Shown here: in pieces, positions 1 through 9,183 of the stretch
Position numbering within the stretch: position 1 is the stretch's first letter
Layout: each line of letters starts with the position of its first letter
Assembly: GCA_963920525.1 (NCBI GenBank)
Contig: OY986435.1
Span: forward strand, 302,906,908-302,970,907
Length of the DNA stretch: 64,000 nt
Direction of reading: 5' to 3'
From: Dichetophora obliterata
Lineage: Eukaryota > Arthropoda > Insecta > Diptera > Sciomyzidae
The notes under the pieces: generated by a model
Told to the model about the DNA's origin: nothing
Database searches by the model: none
Seen by the model: only the letters and a program-made list of their open reading frames with translations
Position numbers and translations under genes: made by a program

Positions 1-387
1 ATTTAATGATGCAGTTTGAATAATGGTAAAGTTCTAAGCAATTTAAAATAAAATATTTTTGATATTACTCTTGCCGTTTCAAAGTAAAAGCCTTTAAAGC
101 CTTTGTCGTGGCCTGAAAACTTTTTGAATTTCAACATGTTAGTTTAACATTTAAAATTCTATGAATGTACATATAAATAATAATATTCGTGAATTTCTCG
201 TACGAATAACTTCGTAATTTTTTTTTATTACATTCATAGTATTTAACTATTTACGCTTTTGTACTATTAACGAATGAAAAATCATGTTAGTAGAAAAAAA
301 ATTCATTCCTAGGTTTACCGTATGAATTATTCGTAGAATGTACGTATTATAAGTTTAGTTTTTAAATTGAAAACCAAAATCGTTCAG
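1..387. other. AT-rich intergenic DNA with scattered ATTCGTA motifs
   Basis: No gene is seen. Short self-complementary motifs built on TACGAAT/ATTCGTA recur here and again at about 720-820 (for example TACGAATAACTTCGTA and CTACGAATAAAATTCGTAG). They suggest a decayed palindromic element spanning the tRNA-like unit pair, but no clean termini can be drawn. Confidence 0.4.
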
Positions 388-660
388 CCTGGCTTGTCAA
401 ACAACTACAGAATATAAGGAACTGTATAATTGTAAAGTGGCTGTAGCCTACTGGTATAGTGCTTGACCCGTAAGTCAAAGAGCAGAGGTTCAAATCCCAG
501 CTCACACAGAATTTGTATTTCTTTATGGCTGGTTTGTCGAACAACTACATAATAGCAGGAACTGTATGATTAAGTCTCAAGAGCCTTTAGCCTTCTGGTA
601 GAGTGGGTGGCTTGTGAGCTAAAGAGGTTCAAACTCCACTTCAGACAGAATGTTTTTATG
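388..660 (+). repeat. tandem pair of tRNA-like (SINE-head) units
   Basis: Two direct copies of a ~140-bp unit. Each begins with a shared stretch (TTGTCAAACAACTACA / TTGTCGAACAACTACA, then GGAACTGTAT) followed by a tRNA-like segment. In copy 1 the segment is 437-506: a GTGGCTG 5' arm can pair with CAGCTCAC at the 3' end, there is a D-loop-like CTGGTATAGTG, and a B box GGTTCAAATCC. Copy 2 (591-650) has CTGGTAGAGTG and GGTTCAAACTC. Both end in CACAGAA/CAGACAGAA, as does the SINE at 36241. They are tRNA-derived pol III-type sequences, not functional tRNA genes, because the anticodon arms are irregular. The tandem arrangement is unusual for SINE heads. Confidence 0.6.
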
Positions 661-945
661 GATATTATGATCATTCGTTAATGTAACAAGTGTATTCCTA
701 CAATATACCTTTGTTTTTGTACGAATACGAATAAAATATTCGTTATATGTACTATTATACGTCGATTCTACAAATCCTATTCGTAACTAGAAACTACGAA
801 TAAAATTCGTAGAATTGACGCAGTTATTACTTATATTTACACACAAATATTTTTTAGTGTAGGAAATATTTAACTCGATGTAGCAACAATGGACATCCAA
901 CAAGTGCTCACCAACTTTAAATTATTTGCTTTGCAGTAAATTTAA

Positions 946-1221
946 AAAGAAGAAAAACCTGAAGGAGCAAGTAGTGACAGCGATGAACAGGATGAAAATG
1001 TACAAAAGAAAAAGGAGAACAAAATAGAGACAATATCGCATGTTCCTAGCTCAAACACTAGAACGGGAGATACTCAACCTCAGGCAGTAGCTCAAGAACC
1101 TAATATTGGCGCAATTTTTTGTGATGATTCTTTGGGTTACCTTCCGAGGCCAATCTCATCCAAAAATCTGGACTCGGATACCGATTCTTCGACACATTAC
1201 ACGCATTTAACAATTGCTTAA
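946..1221 (+). other. open acidic/lysine-rich reading frame, origin unknown
   Basis: A frame of about 91 codons without an obvious start codon near its beginning. It encodes an acidic and lysine-rich stretch (GASSDSDEQDENVQKKKENK and onward). It lies just upstream of, and on the same strand as, the hAT transposase remnant at 1240-1864, so it could be a decayed N-terminal part of that gene. No domain is recognised, and it could also be a chance frame. Confidence 0.25.
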
Positions 1222-1239
1222 GAGCCACCATAACAATCC

Positions 1240-1864
1240 TTAAAAAGTCACAGCCGAAATCATAAGCGATGCGACTATTGTTGCGGAGAAATTCGGACTG
1301 AGGAAGCCATCACATCAATGCCGCGAATTGTTGGAAAACAACGTCATCGAAGAAATCACTAATCAGAAAGCCCTTCAGAATTCTGGAAGAGGTCATTAAT
1401 AATACCATACTTGGAATCCATTATTACATCTCTTGAAGCACGTTTTACTAAAGAAAACACTATATCATTCGCATTATCTTAATTTTACCCTGCGCAAATG
1501 CAATCGATTTCAGTCGCAAATCTCGCAGAAACTTGCAAATTTTTTTTTGAAACTTGCCCAATTTTATAATTCACCTAGCATTAAAAATGAAACCGAACTT
1601 TGGCAGCAATTGTGGCATAACAAAAACAACCTAACAAATCTAACTATTGTTGATGTCCTAACTAAAAGAGGCCAAAACCTTCTTTCCCGAAACGGGAAAA
1701 CATTGAAATTTTTGATTGCTCTACCGTGCACAACGTGTACGCTTCAGGCAACTAAAAACCTGATTACGAAGCACCAAGGGGGAAAATCGGCTCAGTGGTC
1801 TGGCCAGGTGCACAGAAAACTTATTTATGAAAACTTGCAAGATAAATTTATTTACAAGTTTTAG
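1240..1864 (+). pseudogene. degenerate hAT transposase (DUF4371 / 52-kDa repressor-like), C-terminal half
   Basis: Remnant of a hAT-superfamily transposase of the type annotated as '52 kDa repressor of the inhibitor of protein kinase' or ZMYM1-like. Reading across frameshifts gives SPSEFWKRSLIIPYLESIIT, then SLEARFTKENTISFALS, then a long frame from 1433 with NETELWQQLWHNKN, TIVDVLTK and KTLKFLIALPCTTCT. This is the region before and into the hAT dimerisation domain. The usual ERSFSTLRRVKTWLR motif after LPCTTCT is scrambled (LQATKNLITKHQGG), and the final VHRKLIYENLQDKF is recognisable. At least two frameshifts and an in-frame stop after FALS show it is dead. No terminal repeats or target duplication could be assigned. 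Confidence 0.7.
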
Positions 1865-2227
1865 TTTTTGTACAGTCAAGAGCTCATGGAGCTTTACACA
1901 TTGGACTTCTCACCTTTGTTATTACTTACTAATCGTTACCTTACTAATCGTAGAGGCAGTAAGACTCGCACTACAAATAAGTGTAAAGTGATCTTGACTC
2001 TACCTTTAATTCATACTTCTCCCATGCTCCATAGATCAACTTCTCCCCTGGGTCATCGGTTGAAAACGCCCTTGATAAGCAATACGAATAAAATTGATGC
2101 TGAAGGGCTTTGATCGAGCTTCTTATGATCTATTGTGTGGTGTGTATATTATTAAATGTGGGTTCACTAGTCCAACAACTGGACCTTCAAGTTCTATGCC
2201 GATTTAAGGTTAATATCTATGTTTTTT
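1865..2227. other. no gene seen
   Basis: AT-rich sequence with only short chance frames. Nothing recognisable on either strand. Confidence 0.5.
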
Positions 2228-2290
2228 TGAAGATTTGCATGGCATTATCTCTGCAGAGAGATAACGGTCGAACAGAAAAATATTTTTAAT
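2228..2290 (-). repeat. SINE body fragment
   Basis: GGCATTATCTCTGCAGAGAG and GGTCGAACAGAAAAAT match, in reverse orientation, the segment just after the tRNA-like head of the SINE at 36241-36445 (which reads ATTTTTCTGTTCGATCG, then CTCTCTGCAGAC, then AATGGCAAACC). The head and tail are missing. Confidence 0.5.
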
Positions 2291-2768
2291 ATCACAATTC
2301 TTAATCGAACAAAAGGTAAGGCAATTAATTAAACCGTCACACAGATTATTCAAAGGCTTTTTATAAAAAAACCCTAGCCAATCTTTATTTTTTTAATTAA
2401 AAAAAGCTACTGAAATGTTGTCACGATGTAATAAAAGACATGTAATAAAAAAAGAAAAATCATGTCAAGTAATTTCGTTTTATATGTACTGGAAAAATGT
2501 AGATAGTTTTTGAATCCAAGTCAACACGAACATTTTGCTGACATCAAACTTTTTTGTCGATCGTTGTGAACCCAAGGATTCATGTGCCACGAGTTACCAA
2601 CTTGTGAGTTGGATCTTCATTCAGGTTTTGATATTTGTTGTATTCTTAATTAATGATAGGCCCATGCTATGGTTATGCCTTAGCCAATTCAAATTTATTA
2701 AAATCTTCTTTACAAATCTCCACAATACATCTGCTATGTTATTATTTGTGGGTCGGTACTAAAGGATG
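2291..2768. other. no gene seen
   Basis: AT-rich, with only short chance frames. No coding or repeat signal could be supported. Confidence 0.5.
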
Positions 2769-2817
2769 CAGTCCCGGGATTTCGGGATTACGGGATCCCG
2801 TAGTTTACCCGGGATTT
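2769..2817 (+). repeat. isolated GC-rich terminus-like palindrome (hAT-like end?)
   Basis: A GC-rich island in AT-rich DNA: CAGTCCCGGGATTTCGGGAT, then TACGGGATCCCG and ACCCGGGAT. It starts with CAG, as hAT terminal inverted repeats do. No partner ending in CTG was found downstream, so it may be a solitary end of a truncated element. Confidence 0.3.
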
Positions 2818-3220
2818 AAAATTTAAAATTATTTTCAACAAAAATTTAAACAAAAATATATTTGAATAAAATTATAAAAATTTTAAAATAACACTTTATA
2901 AAAATATGGTTTTGGGAGAGTTAACGATAAAAATGCTCTTCATCTTCCAATAAATCATATATTATCACCACTACTGCCAAAACGCTATACATACTGTACA
3001 TTCGAAATTTTTAACTTAATCAGATTTAACAACATGTGGGATCGTTTAGTCGCAAAGCTTAATTTGAAGTTATTTAGTCATCACACCAGACACCTTATAA
3101 TTTTTTTGGTAACGTTTTGTTTTAAGTAATAAAATGAAATAGTTCTTTTTTAAAATTAAAAATGCCACAAAAATTAATATAATTCCTTGAAAAAGGTTTG
3201 ATCTCCAATATTCACCATAT
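2818..3220. other. no gene seen
   Basis: AT-rich, no recognisable gene or repeat. Confidence 0.5.
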
Positions 3221-3596
3221 GTGACCTTCTCCGAGAAAGGGGACCTAGTGTGTCAAAAAACGGGCTTGGACTCAAGAGTGGTTTCTGGTACCTAAAAGAG
3301 TGTAGAATAAGATGAAATGATTTAGATTTTTGATAAAAATTTATTTACCCCATAAAAACGTACAAAACGAGTCAAGTATCGAGATCATAACAAACAGAGC
3401 AGCAACAATAGCAAAGGTATTTTTACACTAAAAGCCTAAAAATACGTCGCCACATAGGCGTGACGTCACCAAAGTCGGCACCCAATCATAACTAACCATA
3501 CCAAATCGCATCTCCCAACTGAAGGTGTTTTCACAGTGATAATGCGTTATGAAACTTTAAATGCGTTTTTCTCAAAACTTCATTTTCACACACTAG

Positions 3597-4923
3597 CAGC
3601 CCTATTCTGGTTGTTAGCTTAACAAGAAATAGTTAAGGAGCTCTTGTTAAGCTGATTGTTATGTTATGTAAATGTTGGTATTCTTTAAAATCATTAATGG
3701 TATTCATTAAAATTTGTTAAGTCCTGCTAAACTGCTAAATTGTTAAATTTAGCAGCTGTTGATGTGAACATACCTGCTAAGACATTTTATAATCAAGTGC
3801 TAAACTGATATGTCAAAATCAGCTGGAAGACTTCTACAGCTTAAAAATGAAAAAAACTGAATTATTACAAAATCAAACGACGGCGTTTATTTGCACTTGG
3901 CTAAAAATAAATAATAAAGCTTAATTAAATAGAAATATAAGTTTCTTACTTTAACCATTTATAAATAAATAAATTGCAAATATTTTGCAAAAAATTGTTT
4001 GCAAATGTTAATTTGACAACTTTCAATGTAGCAATAGATCTGTGTTTTTAATAACCCGTGTAACCAGTACTCAGTAACCAAAAATGTATTTTTATTTTTA
4101 TATTACAGTGCGTTAACACTTTTGATACATTTGCTACCCAGAAACTTTGAAATGTCTTAAATATCTACCAACATCTTTACAAAGTTTTCACTTTTTTATT
4201 AAAAATGGGAAGTTTTTAGACTTTGAAGCTGCAAATCATAAATAATTTGGTACTTGTTAAAACTCATTCACAAAACGATTCATCACTACACTCAATAACT
4301 TTGACGTTTCAGACTTAACAAATGGTATCTGCTAAACAAAAACACGGTGCTGAGCTTGTTAACTTGCTAACAAGCTGCTAAGTCTTTTCCCAAACAAAAT
4401 TTTGACAGGAGTTAACAAATTTGTTAAGTTTAGCAAGTTAGCAGGGCTTAACAAATGTAGTGAATACCATTATTAACAACATAAAAGCTTAAAAAGCTTT
4501 TAAAGTTCACCATGCATGGTGAAAATTGATATGCCTATTGAAAGAAGAGATGCGCTATATAAACATATGCTTCGAGTGCAGCTTGTGACTTTGCAAGCTC
4601 TTGAAAAATTTGCGACGGCTACTGAAAGATTTCATTATCAACACTTAAAATAAGTTATAACACTTAAAATAAGCAAAAAAAATTTCAGTTCAATGTATTT
4701 AAACTCAATATTATATTATAATTTGTATTATTTTATTATTTTCACAACAATTTTCTATCTAAGCACATACATTGCATTCGTTGTTAAGACTCTTTCTGTT
4801 GTTAACAAAATTGTAAGGAAAAGAGCTTTTAAATTTGCAGCAGAATACGAAACATTAACAAATTGTTAATATTAACTATTTTGTTAATGTGGTGAACTTA
4901 GTTAAGCTGCCAGAATAGGGCTG
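3597..4923. mobile_element. middle non-autonomous element (CAGCCCTATTCTGG termini)
   Basis: It begins CAGCCCTATTCTGG and ends CCAGAATAGGGCTG, flanked by a 3-bp duplication TAG (3594-3596 and 4924-4926). Removing the element and one TAG restores the outer element's right arm (ACTAG|GTCCC), confirming the insertion. A second family member with the same ends lies at 21252-21514, flanked by TAA. No transposase is encoded. A third element (3696-4471) sits inside. Confidence 0.75.
3696..4471. mobile_element. inner foldback element (AATGGTATTC termini)
   Basis: Starts AATGGTATTCATTAAAATTT, continuing GTTAAGTCCTGCTAA, and ends with the inverted copy (TTAGCAGGGCTTAACAAATG, TAGTGAATACCATT). ATT flanks both sides (3693-3695 and 4472-4474). 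The interior is AT-rich and non-coding. It is nested inside the 3597-4923 element. Confidence 0.6.
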
Positions 4924-4950
4924 TAGGTCCCTTTTCTCGGAGAAGGTCAC

Positions 4951-5668
4951 ATATATTTGAAACTTGTCAAAATAGGATAAAAATCATGCCTACCTCCCAT
5001 ACAAAGTGTCTATATTAGTCTAAGATCCGGCTTGAAGGACCAATATTGAGGATAAGGACGCAGAGTTTTGATGTTTTGTGATTTAGATGTTGGAAATTTA
5101 TTAAAGTTTTAATTAATAAGGATTTACTCCGTTCGATCCTGGGTAAAGTTGTAAATATTAGGTAAATGATAACCAACACTGGATGAGATGTGGCTTCGAT
5201 GGTGTAATCCGAGAACGATGGTGTGTACTTTCTCCGAGAGTATGTTAAGAGAGACAGGAAGCAGTCCGACGATCACTTAAAACATGGTGTTCATGCTTCA
5301 TTTCGGACTATTTTTAGCTTTTCGAGTAGCCGTTTAGAAAGTGATGTAAGCATGGTGGATTTTGTTTAATTTTAATGGCTAAATGGAATGGAGAATGACC
5401 GGTGTCAACAATAATTATTTTTAAAATGTTTTAAAATTGTCAAAAGACAACCTGTTTATGTTGTGTTTTTTTTAAGACTTGGTCTCGACTTATTCTTTTT
5501 TGAATAAGTGTTGAATAAAAACCAAATTTTTAAACTTTTACAATTTCTTGCACTAGTGTTCAGGCTAAATATTATGTGTTTTTTATGCAAATAAAAAATT
5601 TATTTTATTTTTCTCCTCCGTCGTTTCGCTGGTTATTTTTGAGTTTCTTCAGAAAATTTTATTTATGA
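4951..5668. other. no gene seen
   Basis: Somewhat less AT-rich around 5000-5330, but no open frame of note and no recognised repeat on either strand. Confidence 0.4.
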
Positions 5669-6078
5669 TGTTAATTTTCTATGATTAAAATACAAATTCT
5701 AAATGTTTAATAGTTTAAATCATTCTTGATTTTAAATACAAATTCTAGTTGTTTGATAGTTTAAAATCGTTTATTGAGCTTTAGGTGTCAGGTTAGAACA
5801 ATTAATTGCTCTAACGAATTTTTTCCAAAGAAACAACAACAACAACATTTTCAATATGAAAAGGGAAAACATCACTAGCTGATTTTATTGCAATTTCGGC
5901 CCTGCTACAGGCTTCATAAGAAATCTTTGTGACGTCACCACCTGGGATCGAACCCGGGCGTGGTCGCTATGCCAGCGCATTTTAGCGCACTGCACCACTA
6001 CAATTTGTATTTAAAATCAAGAATGATTTAAACTATCAAGCATTTAGAATTTGTATTTAAATCATAGAAAATTAACAT
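5669..6078 (-). mobile_element. foldback/tRNA composite repeat, copy A (both arms)
   Basis: The left arm (ATACAAATTCTAAATGTTTA, ATAGTTTAAATCATTCTTGA, a second subrepeat, then GGTTAGAACAATTAATTGCT) is followed by a body (AACAACAACAACATTTTC, CTAGCTGATTTTATTGCAAT, GGCCCTGCTACAGGC). Then comes a tRNA-like segment on the minus strand (5938-6003), with a perfect B box GGTTCGATCCC and an A-box-like TGGTGCAGTGCG. A right arm that is the reverse complement of the left arm's outer part closes it (AGCATTTAGAATTTGTATTT). Other copies are at 15251, 30147, 37941 and 60631. The family is either a foldback element that captured a tRNA-like promoter or a tRNA-derived SINE found as tail-to-tail inverted pairs. 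Confidence 0.7.
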
Positions 6079-6140
6079 AATAATAAATAATAAGGTTATA
6101 CAGAAAACTTTCTGTTGTAATCAAATGGTAGAGCCAGACC

Positions 6141-6522
6141 AAAAAAACACTGAAACAGCCTGAAGATTTTTCAGCAAATCTAATTCCGAGTAAGCAAAAA
6201 GAACAGTAAGCAAAAAGAACAGCAACAAAAAAGTATGAAAGAGAGAAAAACTAAGAATTTTTTTTTTAAAAGAACCAGGGTATATAAGGCGCATACAAAC
6301 AAAGTTTGGTCTTTGATCTGAAAGACACTGAAACTAAAAAAACACTGAAACAGCCTGAAGATTTTTCAGCAAATCTAATTCCGAGTAAGCAAAAAGAACA
6401 GTAAGCAAAAAGAACAGCAACAAAAAAGTATGAAAGAGAGAAAAACTAAGAATTTTTTTTTCTTAAAAGAACCAGGGTATATAAGGCGCATACAAACAAA
6501 GTTTGGTCTTTGATCTGAAAGG
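6141..6522 (+). repeat. 195-bp tandem duplication, each copy with a TATA-box motif
   Basis: Two nearly identical direct copies (about 6141-6324 and 6336-6522) of a unit with AACACTGAAACAGCCTGAAG, two AAGCAAAAAGAACAG motifs, GGGTATATAAGGCGCATAC and GTTTGGTCTTTGATCTGAAA. TATATAAG is a good TATA box, with purine-rich flanks like an LTR or promoter leader. No gene follows directly. The unit could be a retroelement LTR or promoter fragment that duplicated in place. Near identity suggests the duplication is recent. Confidence 0.6.
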
Positions 6523-6764
6523 AAAGTGATAGATTCAAGGAAAGGAAAGTGATGATACGTGAATTATTGATTAGGCAAAACAAACGTGAAAGACAATTTG
6601 AATTGCTTTTAACCGAGGCTAGTGTTATGCCTTAACTTCGGAGAGCATTTCCAGCTTTTAGTTGTTCCTGTCAGTTAATTCCATATTTTACACAATTTAG
6701 TTGTGGATTTTTAGTTTTTCATAATTCTTAAATGTAGGAAAGAACAAAGAAATTGAAAAGAACC

Positions 6765-6838
6765 ATGCCCGAGCCCGGATTCGAACCAGGGACCTCTGGG
6801 TTGATAGTATATCGTACTCTCCACTAGACTACAAAGGC
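6765..6838 (-). repeat. tRNA-Glu/Asp-like pseudogene or SINE head
   Basis: A 74-nt tRNA-length segment on the minus strand. It has an A-box/D-loop region TAGTCTAGTGGAGAG, ACCCAGAGG at the anticodon arm, and an intact T arm (CCTGG-TTCGAAT-CCGGG) containing the B box GGTTCGAATCC. The GTCTAGTGG and ACCCAGA motifs resemble insect tRNA-Glu/Asp. The acceptor stem pairs poorly (GCCTTTG against CTCGGGC) and the 5' half of the anticodon stem does not fit, so this is a pseudogene or SINE promoter. It abuts the composite-repeat head fragment at 6843. Confidence 0.6.
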
Positions 6839-6842
6839 CGAC

Positions 6843-6882
6843 ACTGAAATCTCATCACCTCTATGGTGCAGTGCGCTAAAAT
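6843..6882 (+). repeat. composite-repeat tRNA head fragment
   Basis: CACTGAAATCTCATCACCTC followed by TATGGTGCAGTGCGCTAAAA matches the 5' tRNA-related head of the composite repeat (compare 30160-30200, and 15545-15600 on the other strand). It stops at the A-box region and runs directly into the mariner remnant. Confidence 0.55.
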
Positions 6883-7420
6883 CTGTTAATTGTTTTTCCT
6901 TTTTTCAAATAGTCTATGAACAAAATGCCACTTGAATCCCAAAAAAACAGACGCCAACAACTTTCCGGCAGTTTGTTGAGTCTTAGCTTTCTTTGGCGTG
7001 AAAAAATCATTCGGATTTTTTTTAAACATGTACAAACATTGTTGGGAATTGCGAACACGTTCATGCTTTTAAATGGTTGTTAACGAACTCGGCACCCATC
7101 TTACAGTCAGCTTTCTCATACCCAAATGCTCATTTAAAATTTAATCCAACTGACCCACTCGATATGCCTACGGCTGTAGCTATCTCACGCTCTATCTCAC
7201 GCTCACTTTCGGATAGTACAATACGAAATCGTGGTTTTTTCTAATACATTCTGGAGTGATCACTGGTTTTGGTGCTCCCTCGGCGTGATCATCTTTTGTG
7301 CTAATTCGATCTCTTTTGAACTCTGCAATCAAATATTTTATGGTTGAATAAGACGTAGCAGATTCACCATAACATTTATCTTTGTTTCAAAAGTTGTTTA
7401 ATTTGGAAAACTGTAACATC
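6876..7420 (-). pseudogene. mariner transposase fragment
   Basis: Remains of a mariner (IS630-Tc1-mariner) transposase. Read on the minus strand across frameshifts, it has the end of the N-terminal DNA-binding part (ESATSYSTIKYLIAEFKRDR), a linker like other mariners (STKDDHAEGAPKPVITPE), then REIATAVGISSGSV. Past a gap comes TPKKAKTQQTAGKLLASVF and DSSGILFIDYLKKGKTIN, the conserved stretch before the second catalytic Asp. The region with the first catalytic Asp (usual VTVDETW) is damaged, and everything after KGKTIN, including the HDNA and SPDLAPSD-type motifs, is cut off at the composite-repeat fragment at 6882. No terminal repeats could be placed. Confidence 0.75.
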
Positions 7421-8138
7421 AGTATTCATTGATAGATCGATCTAATATTTATGGTGTGTTCATGTTAAGGTTGCCACCCATCAAAAATATAATGGATTTG
7501 AAGAGAGGTGGTGCCGTCACTAGGATATATGTGCTTATGTTAACAAGTTGGCGGAAAAAATGTGTAAAAAATCAACTTTGATGCTAATTCGACGGTGAGG
7601 TGGATAGCAAAGAAATTAAATAATGGAAAATTTTTTTCAATATAAATTTATTTTTGAGGTTTGACTTTTCTGTAAAAATTCGCCAAAAAAGTTATGGTAT
7701 CCATGAAACACAGTTTAACAATTTTTGCCCATAGCTGGAAGAAATTCTGGAAATGAATGTCATGCAATATGAAAGGTAGACAGAAATGAAATTTTTACTT
7801 GTTTCTATTTTATAACAAAAGCAACTTTTGAGTAAATTTGTGGACTTTGGAAAAATTGTATGCATTGGTGGTACAGTTCAAATTAATTTTGTTGAGTCCT
7901 TATATTGGACTTCTGAAAAAAATAATTTAATAAAATATATTAAACTTTCAAATGCTTTCAGAGTCAATTTGACACTGTTTTTAAAAATAACACCTTAAAT
8001 CTTTCTTATTTGTGCTTAAATTCATTTCAAATTTTGGCTCAGTGTAAAAATCATGCCCAAATTTATATTTTACCAATTAAAAATTTCCAATAGATTTCGT
8101 TGTTAAATTGTGTTAAAAATTTCGCTTAAACGACGATC
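7421..8138. other. no gene seen
   Basis: AT-rich. A lone GAGTCAATTTGACACTG near 7962 resembles the terminal motif of the foldback that follows. Otherwise nothing is recognisable. Confidence 0.4.
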
Positions 8139-8512
8139 AGTGTCAAATTGACACTATGCTTAGAATAATATCCATATACAAATATAAATTTGTCCGTATT
8201 AATCAAGTGCAAGTCTCCACATAACGCGATGTGATAGCTGTAATTCCCAAGATTGTCCAATTCATATTTTTACGCTATGTAAAAAATGTGCTCAAACTTT
8301 TTGCATCTTTATGGAAAACGAAACGTACGCTGAACGTCATGAAAGAAACAAGCGACAATATTTTTTGATATGGGAAAATGTATAGCTTACCGTGTTTCGC
8401 ACCAAGTTCAGCCTTCGTCTCGTTTTACATAAAGATGCAAAACGTTTGAGCACATTTTTTAACGCATAGTGTTGGTAGTGTAGGTTGTAATGCATAGTGT
8501 CAAACTGACACT
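8139..8512. mobile_element. foldback MITE (AGTGTCAAATTGACACTATGC termini)
   Basis: Ends AGTGTCAAATTGACACTAT and its inverted copy ATAGTGTCAAACTGACACT bracket a second, inner inverted pair. The inner left arm is AAAAAATGTGCTCAAAC then TTTTTGCATCTTTATG. The inner right arm is CATAAAGATGCAAAACG then TTTGAGCACATTTTTT. The terminal motif is itself near-palindromic. Non-coding. No target duplication is evident. Confidence 0.6.
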
Positions 8513-8947
8513 AAACGTATTTTACATTACAAAAAATCAAATACGTTTGATGTTTAAAACAGCGGAGATATTAGCATCAAAAGTAAAAATTTTGATTTTC
8601 AAGTCTTTTTTTCCCATTCTTAGGTAACGATGTTTTATGAAAAAGACTCTGTACTTTAGTGCGTTACAAAAATCGACAGTAATATGTTGGTAAAGTTGAA
8701 AAATACAAAAGAAAAATACTAAATTTCCTAATATATTCTTGTATAACTCGACCAATTCTTTTGGTATTAAAATCTTTTGCGAAAGGTGTAAGCGAAAAAC
8801 CAAGTATGCAAAAATTTAATGTTTTATCATATCTACAACGTCTGCCATGTGTTATTCCAAAATCATTTTGAGTGTGGCATCGTGTTATCAATGAAATTTC
8901 TCGTGAGTTTGACGATAAAGTACACTTTAAAAAAATATATCAATACC
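8513..8947. other. no gene seen
   Basis: AT-rich. Overlapping minus-strand frames here show no conserved motif and are treated as chance. Confidence 0.4.
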
Positions 8948-9183
8948 AGCTTATACCCGTCGCGCTTTGCTTCGCTCCTTGCTTATCCCTAAAAATAAAT
9001 ATGCATTGAAATATAGCATTTTTATTGATTTATATGCGACAAAAGTGCAATAAAACCATCTTGTGCTCAATACAAATGGACTGCCAAAATTTTAACACAA
9101 TCGGCCAAGTAGTTTGGAGTCTGGCTATAGACAGACAAACAGACAGACTGTGCTTTGCTTTTTATTAATCCGATATATAGATT
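8948..9183 (+). mobile_element. 3' tail of an RTE-type retroelement or its SINE
   Basis: ATACCCGTCGCGCTTTGCTT, CACAATCGGCCAAGTAGTTT, then CTATAGACAGACAAACAGAC and TTTTTATTAATCCGATATAT. This layout (an 'aatcgg..agtagtttggag' sentence, repeated ACAGACAAACAGAC, then an AT-rich terminal motif) is the usual 3' end of RTE-clade elements in insects. Nothing upstream encodes RT, so it is 5'-truncated or a SINE using that tail. Confidence 0.5.

Larger units (their letters stand above)
3221..4950. mobile_element. outer foldback element (GTGACCTTCTCCGAGAAA termini), interrupted
   Basis: The left arm at 3221-3248 (GTGACCTTCTCCGAGAAAGG continuing GGACCTAG) is the reverse complement of the right arm at 4924-4950 (GGTCCCTTTTCTCGG, AGAAGGTCAC). 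Flanks are ATAT on both sides, which may be a duplication or an extension of the repeat. The element has no coding capacity. Almost all of its present length is the inserted element at 3597-4923, which landed next to the right arm. Without it the outer element would be about 400 bp. Confidence 0.65.

Noticed and set aside
5938..6003. Functional tRNA gene
   Set aside because: The B box is perfect, but the acceptor and anticodon arms do not fold properly and the segment is part of a repeated element.
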